Assembly: GCF_947623445.1 (NCBI RefSeq)
Contig: NC_135247.1
Location: 18,168,501 to 18,232,500, forward strand
Length of the DNA stretch: 64,000 bases
Source: Clavelina lepadiformis
Taxonomy: Eukaryota > Chordata > Ascidiacea > Aplousobranchia > Clavelinidae
Direction of reading: 5' to 3'
A model generated the notes under the pieces. It saw only the letters and a list, made by a program, of their open reading frames with translations, did no database searches and was not told the DNA's origin. Shown here one piece after another: positions 33,208 through 45,780 of this stretch. The position numbers were made by a program, and so were the translations under genes. Every line of letters starts with the position of its first letter. Positions within the stretch are counted from its first letter, which is position 1.

Positions 33208-34763
33208 ATTTGAATTAGCATGTTTCTATGGATATAAAAGTTGTGTAAGAGCGTAATTTCAAATCAATGAAATATTCGATTGTTTCCAAAAAGATCCATC
33301 CTGTAAAAAATTATTTACTTGAAGTTATTGAAATTTTGTTTAAATGAATTTTTCATCAGCTGAAATGACTTTAAAATAAACTGATTAAACAAGAGTAGCT
33401 GTTACCGTTATTTTCATATTCTTACGCTGGCGGATGTAAGTTTAGGTCAATATAAATTTGTAGCCTACGACGTAAAAGAATGTTAGTTGATTTGAAAAAA
33501 TCTGCACCTTGCCTGCAGCTAAATAAAATTAAAAGTCATCTTTTAAAGCGGAATAATCGCTGGCATATTTACACGCTATTATCAAGTTTGGTAGGCCGTA
33601 CTCTACTTCACAGCACAAGCACTTATTGTGTCTGCAAATCCTGTAAAACCACAGAATGCAGTCATAAGTCATTCTTATCTCCTTCACACATATGTTTTGT
33701 ACTGATATGAGCGGTTTGTATCACATATACTAAGATAAATGTTCCGGAACCACAACAGATAACTTTTTAATGCGATTTTAACGCGTTTTTCGATTATTTT
33801 TTTCCCTAGTAAGACGAAAGCCGACCTGCGGTAGAAGTGTTTGTATATTTGTCTGCCAGATTTCTTAGAAAATCGCGTAGTGTAATATGATGAGGAGGTC
33901 GTACTCTGGTTGTGGTGACGTATTGCGTGAATAAGCTTACTGTATAATCCTGGGGAAATATTGGAGAGTTTTGAGTTAGTCTTTAACTTGTTGTTTTATA
34001 ACTTTTTTTGCGAAACATCAAGGAAAGCGTACATAATCAGATTGTAGTATTGATTACTGCCTAAAACAGATTGAAAAATAAATTTGTACAATGTCTAAAT
34101 TTTTCAATATAATACAACAAAACAAAATGCGATTTGTATGAAGCGCATTCGTCACTTTCTTTATTACAATTAATTAAATGTCGAAGTGATTTACTTAGTT
34201 GAAACAACATTTGCTATTTTGTAATCTTTCAAAACAGCCTTTGAATTAACATCGTTTAGACAAAATAATCACAGAAGAAATTTTCTGATCATTAAAATCA
34301 GTTATTGAAGATGTCACAGCAAATAAGTTGAGGATTTAATGAAATAAAAGACATTTTCCCGGGTAAACTTGTTCTGTGAGTAAAAATTGCAACAGCACCC
34401 ACAGTAGCTTGAACAGTTCTTAGCAGAGATGTTTTCTACTTTATTGCCCCAAGCTTTGAGGCAGATAACACACAGAAAAAGGCAAATAACATAATAAAAA
34501 GCGCTCATCCAAGAAAAGTTTGTCAAATCGTGAAGAAAGTTCGTTTTAAGCTTGCTTTAAAAAGTTCTTCGTCACTGAGCTCGTGGCTTCGGAATCTGGT
34601 TTAATGTTTATGAGATTTTCATGTTTAAGTCTTTCTACGCTCATCTAGGATAGAGCAAAGGCTACAGTAGAAGCGCAAGAACCATTTTTCTGACCATTTA
34701 CAAAAGCGGTTTTGTCGTTCAGGAACATTGTTGCCAACTGCTGTTCTTTAAGCATATCTGAAC
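33208..34763. other. Intergenic region between GST and the discoidin gene
   Basis: About 1.5 kb of AT-rich sequence with only short frames that lack family features. No tandem array, transposon end or RNA gene was recognised. The promoter of the discoidin gene should lie at its right end. Confidence 0.55.
33375..33380 (+). terminator. Candidate polyadenylation signal of the GST gene
   Basis: AATAAA about 170 bases after the GST stop codon on the coding strand is the first consensus signal downstream. It has not been confirmed by any transcript. Confidence 0.45.
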
Positions 34764-36462
34764 ATGTTGCGTCTTACTTTCTGGCTTGGCCTGTGCGCAT
34801 CACTTACTTCGAACCTGGTCACTCAAGGTCTGACAGAGTCAGACGAACGTGTTTGTTTCGCCGTCACTCAACTTCGGGGTACTGGGGACGGACAATGCGC
34901 ATGCTCGAACGATGACATTCGGCGCATTATAAGGGACGAACTAGGAGATGTGTTAGGTGAGCAGATACCTAAGCATTGTTGAATTGTTGTGAAAGCATCA
35001 GTGAGTTTTTACGTCATTTGACGTTGCTCTATTGGTGGAAAAGAGTATGCATAAAAATTTTTGGCTTGTGGTCTCGGATGCCTATAGGCATATTTTGACT
35101 ATAAAGCTATCTCTTGTGCAGATTCAATCGACCGGTTGCAAGACATGATCTCTGACATTAATTGTGGTGGAGGCGGCTCAACTGGCTCATCCCCTGGTTT
35201 GTGATGATTTTGCTGATACTGTATATGTTGTTACTATTGACAAATATCAACATATGACGAGTATAATCTGACGGTTATATAATATTTCACATTTTAAGTT
35301 AATGATTACTGATTATGACGTGACACTGGCAAATAGATGTAAAATCAAATATATAATTGTAAAAAATTAAAACACGTTTCACCTTGTTGTATAATAAAAC
35401 GTCATTAAAAGTTTCGTCAAACATTTCTTGCATTTATCTGATTTTTCAAAAGCATTAAATATCTTGAAGGTCCGAGCAGAGATCCTTGTAACCCTGACCC
35501 TTGCTCTGGTCAAGGAGTCTGCAGAAGGCAAGGCAACAACAACTTCTTATGCCAATGCAATCCAGGCTTTGTCGGGCTAGATTGTTCTGCGAGCAATGGT
35601 GAGAAGCAGAGCAATATACAGCATAGCGGCTAAGTCTTATCTTAAAGAATATTTTCAGCTCTTAAACCAGACCAAAGCAATTCATGAATGCAACTATTAT
35701 AACTATTATTAACTATTATAACTATTATTAACTATTATAACTATTATTACTACTATTATTCCAACTATTCATAACCATTTGAAAATCGTTTTCTCATAAA
35801 ATCTGTTTGTCTACGCTTTGTAGTGGGTAGCTGCGCGATTTCTGTCGGGATAACGGACAGTCGTGTACCGGACAGCGCAATAACAGCTTCGTCGATCTAT
35901 TCTCACCACTACGAAGCTCATTACGGGAGACTTAATCGAAGAGTAGGACGTGGACAGGCTTGGTTCCCGGCAAGACGTAGGCTTATTTGCAGCTGAATTT
36001 CTGAATTTACTCGATCTTTTCTAACTATTTGCATCTTTTCTTCAGCTTATCGTGCTGGTGAATGGATTCAGGTCGATTTAGCTGCACCGACAACTGTTGT
36101 TGCCGTGGCAACGCAAGGTAGCCCACGTGGTCATTGGTGGGTTACCAGCTATAAGGTGAACTACAAAGCGGCGACAAATTTGTTCCAGGCCGTATCAAGC
36201 AACACCGGAAGCTTGGTAAGAATATTTTGCCAAATTGTACACTGTTAAACCGATGAATTTTTAGCCACGTTTGACAGTGCTTCCAAACCAATGTTTTATA
36301 TCAAACCAGATCTTCCAAGGCAACAGGGACCGTAACACGGCAGTCCGAAACAACTTCGCCAAACCGGTTAGGAGCAGATATTTCCGGCTTGTTGTCCAAA
36401 CGTGGCACAGGGAACCAGGACTTCGTCTTGATTACTTCACTTGCCAAACAACTGTTTTTTAG
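34764..36462 (+). CDS. Secreted EGF-like plus F5/8C (discoidin) domain protein
   Basis: A secreted 290-aa protein. Exons are 34764-34956, 35122-35196, 35470-35598, 35824-35976, 36046-36215 and 36310-36462; all phases fit. The N terminus (MLRLTFWLGLCASLTS) is a signal peptide. A short polar region follows, with a likely helix (DDIRRIIRDELG..RLQDMI) and a glycine-serine linker. One EGF-like domain then has six cysteines (CNPDPCSGQGVC..CQCNPGFVGLDC). The rest is one discoidin domain running from GSCAISVGITDS to LRLDYFTC, including EWIQVDLAAPTTVVAVATQG and RYFRLVVQTW. Discoidin domains bind carbohydrate, lipid or matrix ligands, so extracellular recognition or adhesion is likely, but the ligand is unknown. 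Two decayed relatives of its last exons lie at about 45.8-46.5 and 60.5-61.1 kb on the minus strand. An AATAAA is at 36610. Confidence 0.88.
35692..35762. repeat. ACTATTATA-type microsatellite
   Basis: A short-period repeat of AACTATTATAACTATTATT units within intron 3 of the discoidin gene. It is likely to vary in length between individuals. Confidence 0.85.
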
Positions 36463-36609
36463 AAACAATCAAGTTGAGCAATCCAAGTATCAATCAACAA
36501 ATGGTTCAACTGATCATCAATGTCAATTGTTCCTCACTAACCTGTTGCAGTGTATATTCTCGTTTAACAAACATAAGCTATAATGTGAATATACTGGCAG
36601 CTAATGACG

Positions 36610-36615
36610 AATAAA
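36610..36615 (+). terminator. Candidate polyadenylation signal of the discoidin gene
   Basis: AATAAA about 150 bases after the stop codon. It lies only about 300 bases from the stop codon of the convergent receptor gene on the other strand, so 3' ends may approach or overlap. Confidence 0.45.
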
Positions 36616-36698
36616 CTAAAAGGTATATATTTAATAACGTAACCGTAACATACAAGTTGTTGGTAAAGTAAAAAATCGTCTACAATGAAAATAGGATT

Positions 36699-36704
36699 TT
36701 TATT
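36699..36704 (-). terminator. Candidate polyadenylation signal of the left receptor gene
   Basis: AATAAA read on the minus strand, about 210 bases after the receptor stop codon at 36916-36918. Confidence 0.4.
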
Positions 36705-36915
36705 TTAAAGTTAAACATAACACACCATGAAATCATAGACAGAAAGAGTAAAACGAAATAATAAATGCATCAAAGCACACAATAACATTTGTTTACAGTA
36801 AAAATGTTTTGCTACGTCCGAAAAACATCCGTGGGTTAAACATACAAGAGGTTAAAAATGAACTTATTCTAATGAAATTCCACAACAATTTAAGCATCGC
36901 TTTGTACGGTTGACT

Positions 36916-39900
36916 TCAAACAGAGCCGCCACACATAACAACATCGTAAGCATTTTCGGAATCAAACGCGTGGTTGGTTGCTGTGACATTTTCATAAATT
37001 GCCTGGCTTTTGTTTTGAAAAGGTTTCTCATAAATACGGTCAATTGCTACAGGGATATGATATACTTCGTCTTCCCTTATATATTCTACTTGATCTGAAG
37101 AAAGTAAATAAAATAAAGATAGAAAGTTTTAGGCTCAAACTTTCCCAACTTATGTTCTTATATGAACTGCTGTATTTAGGTGTTTATCAGGAAACGACTA
37201 AAACAAAAAAAAACATTCCTTTTTTCGCTTCTGCTGCGAATGGCAATTTTGGTAAACTTACGTAAAGTAAAATTTCCAGGTGGAGTTTTTTCTTCGTTTT
37301 TCCGTGGACATTGACACAAGTATCTGAAAATGGTTTATTGCTAACTTTTGTTGGTAGTTGGCAAATACAAGGATGAATGAACTGACAAACAAACAGACGG
37401 ACGGATGGACAAACAGGTAGATAAGTAGATAGAGAAATGTTTATGTTTAAAACAGTACAGAGTTAGTTAGTTAGTTTCTCACTTGGTTTTGTAAATCAAC
37501 ACTCCCACCATTAACAGTACCAGGAACGTAGGCAGAACAACTGCGACGGAAATGTAGGTCGTCTGAAGCTGAGTGCTGGGTGTTGTAGGGATTGGGTTAG
37601 GATTAGATTTTGAAACACAATATCCCGTAATGTCGAGTGCATTGCTCGTTCCTAAGCAATTGTTGGCAAATATCTGTAATATGTAAGTAATACACAATGA
37701 ATTTATCTGAACGTTGGTCAATTTTCCAGGTTGTTTATTACCGCTCGCATTAAAATTTATATAAATATCACAAAGCATAAATAATAACTAATAAAAAAAA
37801 AAACAGAAAAACTGATAGAAAAAAATAAACTAAACTAATGGAAAAACCATTTTTTCCCACAATAGCAGTATAAACAAAATTTTAAATGGCTCGCCAACAA
37901 GACGGTAGTCTAATGAAAGTGTTGTTCAAATTTCTCAGATCTCGAAAAGGTGAACACCTTATTAAGAAAACATCAAGATTTAAGTTGATAGGATTTTTCC
38001 AAACCTTAAAACTTATGTTCCTGTTATATCCATATATAACCAGTTGCTCAGATGGTATCGTGTATCGAGCGTTTCCAATCTCAAACAACCAGGAAGTGAC
38101 GTTTAATTTTATGCTCGAGTTGAAAAGGTTGTTTGCAACGATCTATGGAGGTGTTAATATTAATATGACGCGTTGGTGTCGTTACGCTTCATTAAGCAAG
38201 TTATTGTTCCAAGTTAAGACACAATTTTTTTGTTTTACGTCAAACAGCTAAGACTACCTCATAAGAAGTGGTGTTTCCGTCAGCATTGTCACGTGACCAT
38301 TCTATGACACAATCATCGGATGCAGTATTGTTTGCTACGTAAGCCGTCGTAACTGCTTCCGGTTTCCCATAACTTGTTGTCACGTAAACATCATCTGACT
38401 TTAAGTACTTCGTCGAACACGAATGCCAAAATTCTGCCTAGATGAAACGACACGTATGTAATGTGTTAACAAACAGAAATGAAAATCATTTATAAAACCC
38501 TTCCAAATAATACTGAAAAAACACTATATATTTTGTAATTTATTACTTGCATTATCAAAAAAAAAATGTTTTTTTTTTAACTTACGTAGGAATGCTAAAA
38601 TTTGGCTAAACAGAACGATATGGAAATGTGTAGAACAACTATAAACTAACTCAAAATAGTGTGTATATGGTTTAATTATTTCAAAGTGTTATACTTGCTT
38701 TTGCCCTATATTTATTGCGTTTCTCCCTAGCGGACGATTACGCTTTTTCGTGTTTAATTAAGCAAGTGTGTCTTTTTCGACTTGTTTCTACAGGTAGTCG
38801 CACGGTCAGTTTTTATATGGGAGCTCCTGAAATGAGCTGTGTCAACGAAACTTAACTAAACTGTTTTTAAATAAAAGATGTGCCTGTAAATCTGTAAATC
38901 AAAGAGCGGGGACAACAAAACGTAACAAACGCATAAACTAATAGATTTGTAAAACTTTCAACAAATGTTTTTAAGTTGACTTACAAAGATTCTATATGTT
39001 GTTCGTGGCTTCAAATTTGGAACAATAAAAGTCCCCAATGTACCATTAATCAGATGAAAGACGGGTCCCACATGTATCTACACATGAATAAACGTCATAT
39101 TTTAATAGTCGCTTTAAAAACTTTTAAATACTATTTGAAATTTGCAAAATTACATTTAACGTGACATTTTCATTCCCAGAAAACAAACTTTTGTACAAAG
39201 TCAGATTCCACGAAACTAGAACCGACGTGGAGTTGCACATAATTGCTTCAGCTTGAATAGAAACTAAAGACAAGAAAATGATAGACAACGATCTTGTAAT
39301 ACCTATGAGATTAGTTTCGCAATTTTGTTCAAAATACGGTTGTTTTTTGTAATTTACGTAACTTGGTCAAACACTATTTTATTTGCCACTAACGTTGAAT
39401 TGAGTAAGATATTTTGTGCACAGTGTAAGGTTAAATTGATGGAACAAAACATGGAACAAACTTACATTTGATCTGACACGCGTAATAATAAGACGTTGTA
39501 CTTCCACATTCAACTGCACTGGCCACCCAGTCTACGTCGTTGTAGCGAAGTGCGAGTTGTTGACATTTGTCTTTGTTTGCTGGTGGAAGATCAAATGGAA
39601 ATGAGTTGACGACGTGGTTGTCCGATAACCAATCAGACTGATTTACGGCAGATCGGATGCCCGTTTGGATATGTAAATCTGGTAAAGATTTTAAGTCAAA
39701 TTTAACAAAACAGAACAAACAAAATATCTTCAAGCACATCGATGAGTAGGAATGGACAAATTGAAATGACCAGGTGTCGCTAAATATCGCCATCAAAGAC
39801 TTGTTCAAGTTTCATAGATTTATGACGTTTTTAGTTTTGTTGTTTAAACCAATTAGTAGTTTCGTATTTCTAGGTTTGCTTGGTCAGCCTGGACGTGAAC

Positions 39901-41391
39901 CTGCTGTAGCGCATGCGCTGTAATTAAGTTCTGCACTTTCCTTCTTGTTTTGCTGTAGAATTATTCCCAATATTCTTGATGGAATATATGAGCACTTCGT
40001 TGAGCATGCAGAATGATTTAAGGTGAAGTGTAGTTTACTGCTAAGCCGATAGGCTTAATTACGTATACGCGTAGCAGACACGTGACATGAAATAACTTCA
40101 ACATATTAACGTCTCTCTAAAAACTGCATTGCGGTAAAAACCTACATAAATTATTGCGAGTTTGTCATAAATTTCAAGTATTTTATTCCTAAACGTAAAA
40201 AAGTTCAGTGATTGACAAAATTGTTTTCATGCCTGGGTGGTAAATAGGAATTCTCACCTGGAATGTACAGAGGTGAAAGCCGGGTGTCATAGTTAACTGT
40301 CCTGGGCCACTCTGTAGTAGATGGTTCATCAGACAAAGAAAGTCGAACCGAATATGCAGAATTATGATATCGATAAACTGGTTTAGTTCCTCGGTCTTTC
40401 TCTCCTCCGTACAAAGTGAAGTCGTGTGTCCATCCATCAGTGCAATTGGTGTTTTGCACAGACCATTTTTGCCATACTTTATAATGCTGGTTGTAGGAAG
40501 CTTTGCAAAATACAAACTTTGCGTTGTATTCTGCTCTAGGTCTGCAAAACATATTCACAGTGTGGTCATATTATACATTAAAAACTACATCAATTTTAAA
40601 TCTACTGCATTCTTTATGATTTATTTTACTTTTTGTAGAGTTTGAAAGTAGGGAAAGACGAATCCAAACTCCCAAGTCCATTAAATGTTCCCTTAAGCAC
40701 ATATTTGTAGTAAACAGTGTATTGATATACTTCCACTTCGCTTAAACCTGCTGAAGTACAAATAACGAAAAATTGTTTGCATGTGGTTGTAAAGTAACAA
40801 ATATGATTTCTGTTGCATCACAATCAAGGTCGCACCGATCTCATAAATTTCGTTCATCTTTTGTTTGATGTCCGCTGCAGTTCGAAGATCCTGGAAGTGA
40901 GCCAACCTTCCTCCCATGGCTGCGCATTGCTTTTCAGCTCCGAAGAAATCCAACTGATCATGTGACATGGCGTAGAACGTCTCTCCTACGCGCACGGTAT
41001 TGTTTGGGCATTCTTGAGACACAAAATAAATTCGAATTGTTTTCGCTTTACTTAACTGTTTTATCAACAGAATGTAATCATTGACGTATTTGTATATATT
41101 TGGTAAAAAGGTTTTACCGATATAGGAATTTTTCGGCAAAAGAAAAGATAAAAGTGAAAAAACAAGAAGCAAACGCCGGTAAAATGAATTGCTTAAACGC
41201 AGCATACAACGATTGTGTATAGAGGCAGAAACAGATCAAAAATTGGTAAAATTTCAGAATTATGTTTATAAATATACTTTCACAATAAACAATATCCGTT
41301 ATTTTCACTTACCAGCTTGTGACAACGGAACAATCCACAGAAGTAATGTTACTAAAATAACACTTTTTCTTAAAACGTAGCAATCGTCCAT
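36916..41391 (-). CDS. CTLD / fibronectin-III-like receptor with short tyrosine-rich tail (left member of the pair)
   Basis: A predicted type I membrane receptor of 561 aa. Exons on the minus strand are 41391-41313, 41012-40836, 40747-40630, 40541-40258, 39678-39466, 39263-39154, 39077-38985, 38437-38258, 37673-37483, 37323-37262 and 37094-36916; all phases fit. The signal peptide contains [11 protein letters not shown]. Residues ~27-85 start a C-type-lectin-like fold ([18 protein letters not shown]). An insert of about 125 residues follows, and the fold then closes with [27 protein letters not shown]. About 130 residues of fibronectin-III-like strands lead to a membrane segment near 459-479 (ISVAVVLPTFLVLLMVGVLI). 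The ~80-residue tail has several tyrosines (EDEVYHIPV, DRIYEKP, QAIYENV, ENAYDVV) and no enzyme domain. YENV fits a Grb2-type SH2 site (YxN). The gene is divergent from the phosphatase receptor at 47910, with which exons 1-8 are nearly identical. The protein family name is unknown to me; cell-surface recognition is inferred. Confidence 0.85.
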
Positions 41392-41769
41392 TTGTGCAAA
41401 AGAATTGTGGAACATAACACCTTTTTATATCGATAAATTGACCTGTGCATAATAAACAAATATAATGCTTAATTTTCGTTATAAATGAACGGAAAATCAA
41501 CTTTAATTATGAATCGAATATTATTATGAATATTAAATTTGAATGAATGAATTATAGCAAGGAAGAAGTATACTGTCTTTCCCTGCTCCGGCAAAGCTAT
41601 AAACTTTCAGAAAAGTATAAAGACCATAACCATAACCCTCGTTGCAAAACGTGTTTATCGATACACTTTATACCAAGGAACTGTCAAGCCAAGACTGTAA
41701 CCCCACTGTACAGTATCTATTATGTTCTTGTGTTTGGTGTTTGAGCGGTTTTTTTTCTCGCCGCATTAT
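37999..41769 (-). repeat. Left arm of a large inverted repeat
   Basis: Read on the minus strand, this arm matches 47210-51080. Similarity runs from GCGGCGAGAAAAAAAACCGC (upstream of the promoter) through exons 1-8 and their introns to a point about 260 bases after exon 8. The arms differ by substitutions and by indels, notably about 400 bp in the upstream part present only in the right arm. The transmembrane exon lies outside the arm. Confidence 0.88.
41422..41429 (-). promoter_or_regulatory. Candidate TATA box of the left receptor gene
   Basis: TATAAAAA on the minus strand lies 31 bases before the ATG, in the context TTATCGATATAAAAAGGTGT. The same sequence at the same distance precedes the right gene. 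With a usual TATA-to-start distance of 25-30 bases, the 5' leader would be only a few bases long. Confidence 0.5.
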
Positions 41770-42586
41770 CATTTCAGGTCTTGGAAACTTAACTTTAACA
41801 TTCGTTTGTTTATAGGGAAAACTTTAGGCTACGAAGTCGGTCAGTGAATTTTTTAATGTTGGTTTTTATTGTCACAAGTTGTGAATCGAAATCAAAACAA
41901 TCGAAACCTAAGAACCGTTCCATGTCCAGTCAATTTTAATAAAATTGTTGTTGATGTTGGCACAGAAACTATCTGTTAAATTGTTTGTATTGTGATGAAT
42001 TGTTAAGCAATAAACTAGCTATACCAATCAATTCTCATCGACAAGCAAACAGCCATTAGTCATGTTCATTCTAAATTAAAATCAAATGTGACAAACTAGG
42101 CAAAATTTTGCAAACATACTACTACAGTGTATACAAGGTTGAAGTGACTTGAAGACATATAATGTTGGTCAATCGCGTTTATATCACTGAATACTATATG
42201 TCAATATAAGCCATTACTATCAGCCGTTTTATCAATTTGAAGTTTATCAACCTGATTATTTTGTATAAACATTTTGCAAAATTATACTTGTTAATTCAAG
42301 GTAGGCTACCGATTTGTTTGCGTACTTAACCCTGGTTATAGCCTGACGTCATTGACCGAAGTCATGAATTGAAAACACGTATTAAGGTAAATCTCATGTA
42401 TATAATGTTTCTTAACACGATTCAAAAAACATTATATAGACTCTAAAATCTTATCAATGTCTTTGCTCTTCACATCAAGGCTGTCATTTCATATTAACTT
42501 CATTTTAACTGACAAAATAAACTGCTTTCATTTGTGTAACAAAATATTGTTAACTTTATGTTAAAAATATGACAGTAAGATAAAAT
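41770..42586. other. Spacer between the left arm and the second MULE
   Basis: AT-rich and free of recognisable genes. It forms part of the 5.4-kb spacer between the inverted arms. The 9-bp target duplication of the MULE (AGATAAAAT) sits at its right end, 42578-42586. Confidence 0.5.
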
Positions 42587-43299
42587 CGTGACCCGACACC
42601 TTATCGAAAGACACTTTATCGAACGACACTTAATCGAACGACACTTTATCGAAAGACACTTAATCGAACGACACCTGATCGAAACGACACCTGATCGAAA
42701 CGACAGTTGATCGAAAGACACTTTATCGAACCGAAAGTTGATCAAACGACACTTTATCGAACCGACAGTTAATCAAAACGACAGTTGATCGAACGACACT
42801 TTATCGAACCGACAGTTCAAGCAAGATTTTTGCGTGTTTCTCAAACATTGAAACAATGGGTCATTGTGATGTTCAGCTATCTGTCCATGTTTGTTTGATA
42901 AAGTTAGATTTTGTAATTTTTGAGATATTGTGATATTTATATAATTTTGCTCTCTCTCCGCATTGAAACGTATTACTCATTTACGCACCAATAACTTGAC
43001 TAACTATTCTTTTTCGTTCTCTTTTCACAGCGGGGGCGCGGCGTAACAAGAAGAATTTATAGAAATGTGTCACTTTTAGAAATACCTAATTTACACTAAA
43101 TTCACTTTCTTTAGTTTTACAATTATGATGTATACAGGAAGCCAGATGATGTTTCTACTAACCTGTAATAATCTCATCGTCTACGACGCATAGGTTTCTA
43201 GTAATTAACGATTGCAAATGTGTGTGCGGGGTTGGCCACACCTAGTTTTTTTAGTAAACTCGCGAGCCTGGTTAGGATAGGGTTAAAAGATCCACAATT

Positions 43300-43392
43300 T
43301 ATTGAAACAACTGACGATATGCACTGTTAAAAGAACGACAATTTATTAAAAGAACTGACAACATGCACTGTTAAAAGCACGACAACTGACGA
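43300..43392. repeat. Two-copy tandem repeat of about 45 bp inside the second MULE
   Basis: TTTATTGAAACAACTGACGA and TTTATTAAAAGAACTGACAA begin two consecutive ~45-bp units, each followed by ATGCACTGTTAAAAG. They lie just downstream of the transposase remnant on the minus strand. Confidence 0.6.
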
Positions 43393-43420
43393 AGTGCACA
43401 TTTCAATCGCATTCATTTAA

Positions 43421-43747
43421 TCACAAGTTGTGTGCAATTGCTCGAAGATAACTTTTTATGTCCATATTTGTTGAGTCATAATTTTCAACTATGCTCCTCA
43501 GACGTTGGTTGACAGCGTCGTAGCGCTTCTTCCGTGGTGGGCCATCGATTCCAGCACTCAATTGTTCAATTAACAATTCGTTGGAACCTTGTTCCTGCTT
43601 AATTTTTTTGACGAGTCTGCGAAGCGTCGGATGGGATATTGAGACACGCTTGCTGAACGCATTGTGCCATCCTTCAATGCTATTATTCGTTCGTGGAAGG
43701 TCATCTTGAACCCGGTGGAAGACATTCACATGTGTACGTGCTACCAA
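43421..43747 (-). pseudogene. MULE transposase remnant (C-terminal part)
   Basis: A 108-codon frame matches the C-terminal portion of the transposase at 11531. It includes the Glu segment (TNNSIEGWHNAFSKRV against [16 protein letters not shown]) and a shared ending (IKSYLRAIAHNL against [14 protein letters not shown]). The first two catalytic aspartates and the DNA-binding domain are missing, so the element must depend on an enzyme supplied elsewhere. Confidence 0.8.
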
Positions 43748-44394
43748 GCATCGAAGCCATTTATTTTGCGCTGTCGGTCAAGCTGGGATAAAGACCACTT
43801 TCAAGAAGCTACTTTGTGTAAAAGTCAGACAGCGACATGCCCCTTGCTATTAAATTTTGCCTTCAATTCCTTACTCTTTGTATCTATAATGACTAGTCTA
43901 GTCTACTGTACAGACAATCTCGTACTTAGTAATTCTCGTGCGTATTCTTGTGATATCTTATTAATATGTGGGCGGGCCGGCCGCCATGCGAAATCGAACA
44001 CTTTATGATACAAATATAAAATATAGATATAAAATATAAATCGTCAACTTTATGATATATACATCACAATTCATTAATGCACACCATTACAAAGACCGCA
44101 CATCACAATGGCTCATTGTTCCAATGTTTGAGAAACACGCTAAAATCTTGCTTGAACTGTCGGTTCGATAAAGTGTCGTTCGATCAACTGTCGTTTTGAT
44201 TAACTGTCGGTTCGATAAAATGTCGTTCGATCAGCTGTCGTTTCGATAAAGTGTCTTTCGATCAACTGTCGGCTCGATTAACTGTCGTTCGATAAAGTGT
44301 CTTTCGATCAGCTGTCGTTTCGATCAGGTGTCGTTCGATAAAGTGTCTTTCGATAAAGTGTCTTTCGATAAGGTGTCGTAGTACCAGATAAAAT

Positions 44395-45780
44395 AACTTT
44401 TGTCGCAATCAAGTCTAACTACTACAGCAATTCACATATTAGTTCTTTCAAAGTTCTTCCTTGTACCGTTTTGGCTTTATTTACCCTTAAATAATATTTA
44501 TTTCTTCGTGTGTACATGGCGCCACATTTGCCATCCTTTGTTGTAGCCAAAGCTGCTTTGATTGAAAATAACTTTGTGACATTTTGAGTGGGCGACCATT
44601 TGCACCAGCAATTTGATTATGTGTCGGCGTTTGCTGCTGCTTCAGTTGCTACGGATTATTAAATGGCTTCCTTTGCCCTGTTTACAGCGAATATATATCA
44701 CAGTATGGCAGCAAAATGATGGTATTGATTTTCATGCTTTGAAAGTATGTTAAAAGCATCATACGCGCTCAAATTAAATTTTTGCCATCGAAATCTTGAA
44801 ATTGCACAACATTCGGCATGATTATACCGAAGCGCAACCATTGTCACGATAAAGAAAAGGTTTTGCTAAAGACCACAAATTCATTTGCACAAAAAGTCAA
44901 TTTTGCCGAAGGTATCACTGTGATTGTCTTGGAAAGGCAATGTATTTAAAAAGGCTGAGTTCCCGACCATGATTAACTGTAACAATTTTGACTGTGTTTT
45001 ATTCATTGACAACACCATTTTCATCCTTTTGACGTCACCACCTTAGGTATTTTACGAGCGCGTGTTTTATCCTTAAGTACTTTATGCGTTCATCACTGCC
45101 TTAAGTATTTTACACTTTTGTGTTTAATCTTTTATTGCTTTGCCGTGTTTTATAGATGCCTGTCTGTACCTCGCTTGTATCTAAGACTAGTGTCGTTTGC
45201 GCCGATAGTTCAGTTTATAATTTGTCTGTGTCCGCTTACTGCGGTGCCGAAGAGTAAAAGTATGATGGATCTTTCCTAAAAGTAAAGTTGTTGTCGCGGT
45301 TCACGGTTATTGCGGCACAGAACCAGGCTGAAATCAGGGAAAGGTTATTCTCGTTACATGATTAACTACTTGATAAACTTGTATTAAATGCAATGAAAAT
45401 GGGTGAAGTATCTAATCAATTTTAAAAACAACTTCAAGCTAAACACTCATGTGATACTGGTAGCCAGGTCTCTGCTAATTGATTATTCGGTTACTTATCA
45501 AATCTGTGTAAATATCATTATTTAAGAATAATTAAAGGAAAAGCAACTATCTAGTATTTAACCAAATTCATCTGCAAACAATTGACTGTTTAAGAAGCAG
45601 CAGCAGCAGGAAAAGCCTAGCAAACTTGACTTGGTAAACTAAACCAAGATATCACTCAGAAAATATGTGAAAAATAAATATAGTTTCTGCGCCGACATAA
45701 AAAAATTTTTGTTAAAATTGACCGAACTTGGAACGATTCTAAGGTTTTCATAGTAATTTCATTGAATATCCGAAGTTTTG
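44395..45780. other. Spacer sequence, nothing recognisable
   Basis: About 1.4 kb of AT-rich sequence between the second MULE and the decayed discoidin copy. I see short low-complexity stretches only (for example CAGCAGCAGCAGG near 45600), with no open frame of note and no transposon ends. Confidence 0.5.

Larger units (their letters stand above)
42587..44385 (-). mobile_element. Second MULE-like element with tandem-array termini (defective)
   Basis: A 1799-bp element with a perfect 9-bp target duplication, AGATAAAAT (42578-42586 and 44386-44394). Both ends carry arrays of ~15-16-bp units such as GTCGTTCGATAAAGT, GTCTTTCGATCAACT and GTCGTTTTGATTAACT, in inverse orientation. Here the inverted repeat extends inward past the arrays (TTCAAGCAAGATTTTTGCGT on the left with its counterpart near 44130-44155), for almost 300 bp at each end. 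Only the C-terminal part of a transposase remains. The right interior contains a fragment shared in inverse orientation with the first MULE. Confidence 0.85.

Noticed and set aside
42590..44380. The same CRISPR-like or minisatellite appearance at MULE 2 ends
   Set aside because: The arrays are terminal parts of one element with a perfect 9-bp duplication; they are not free-standing satellites.
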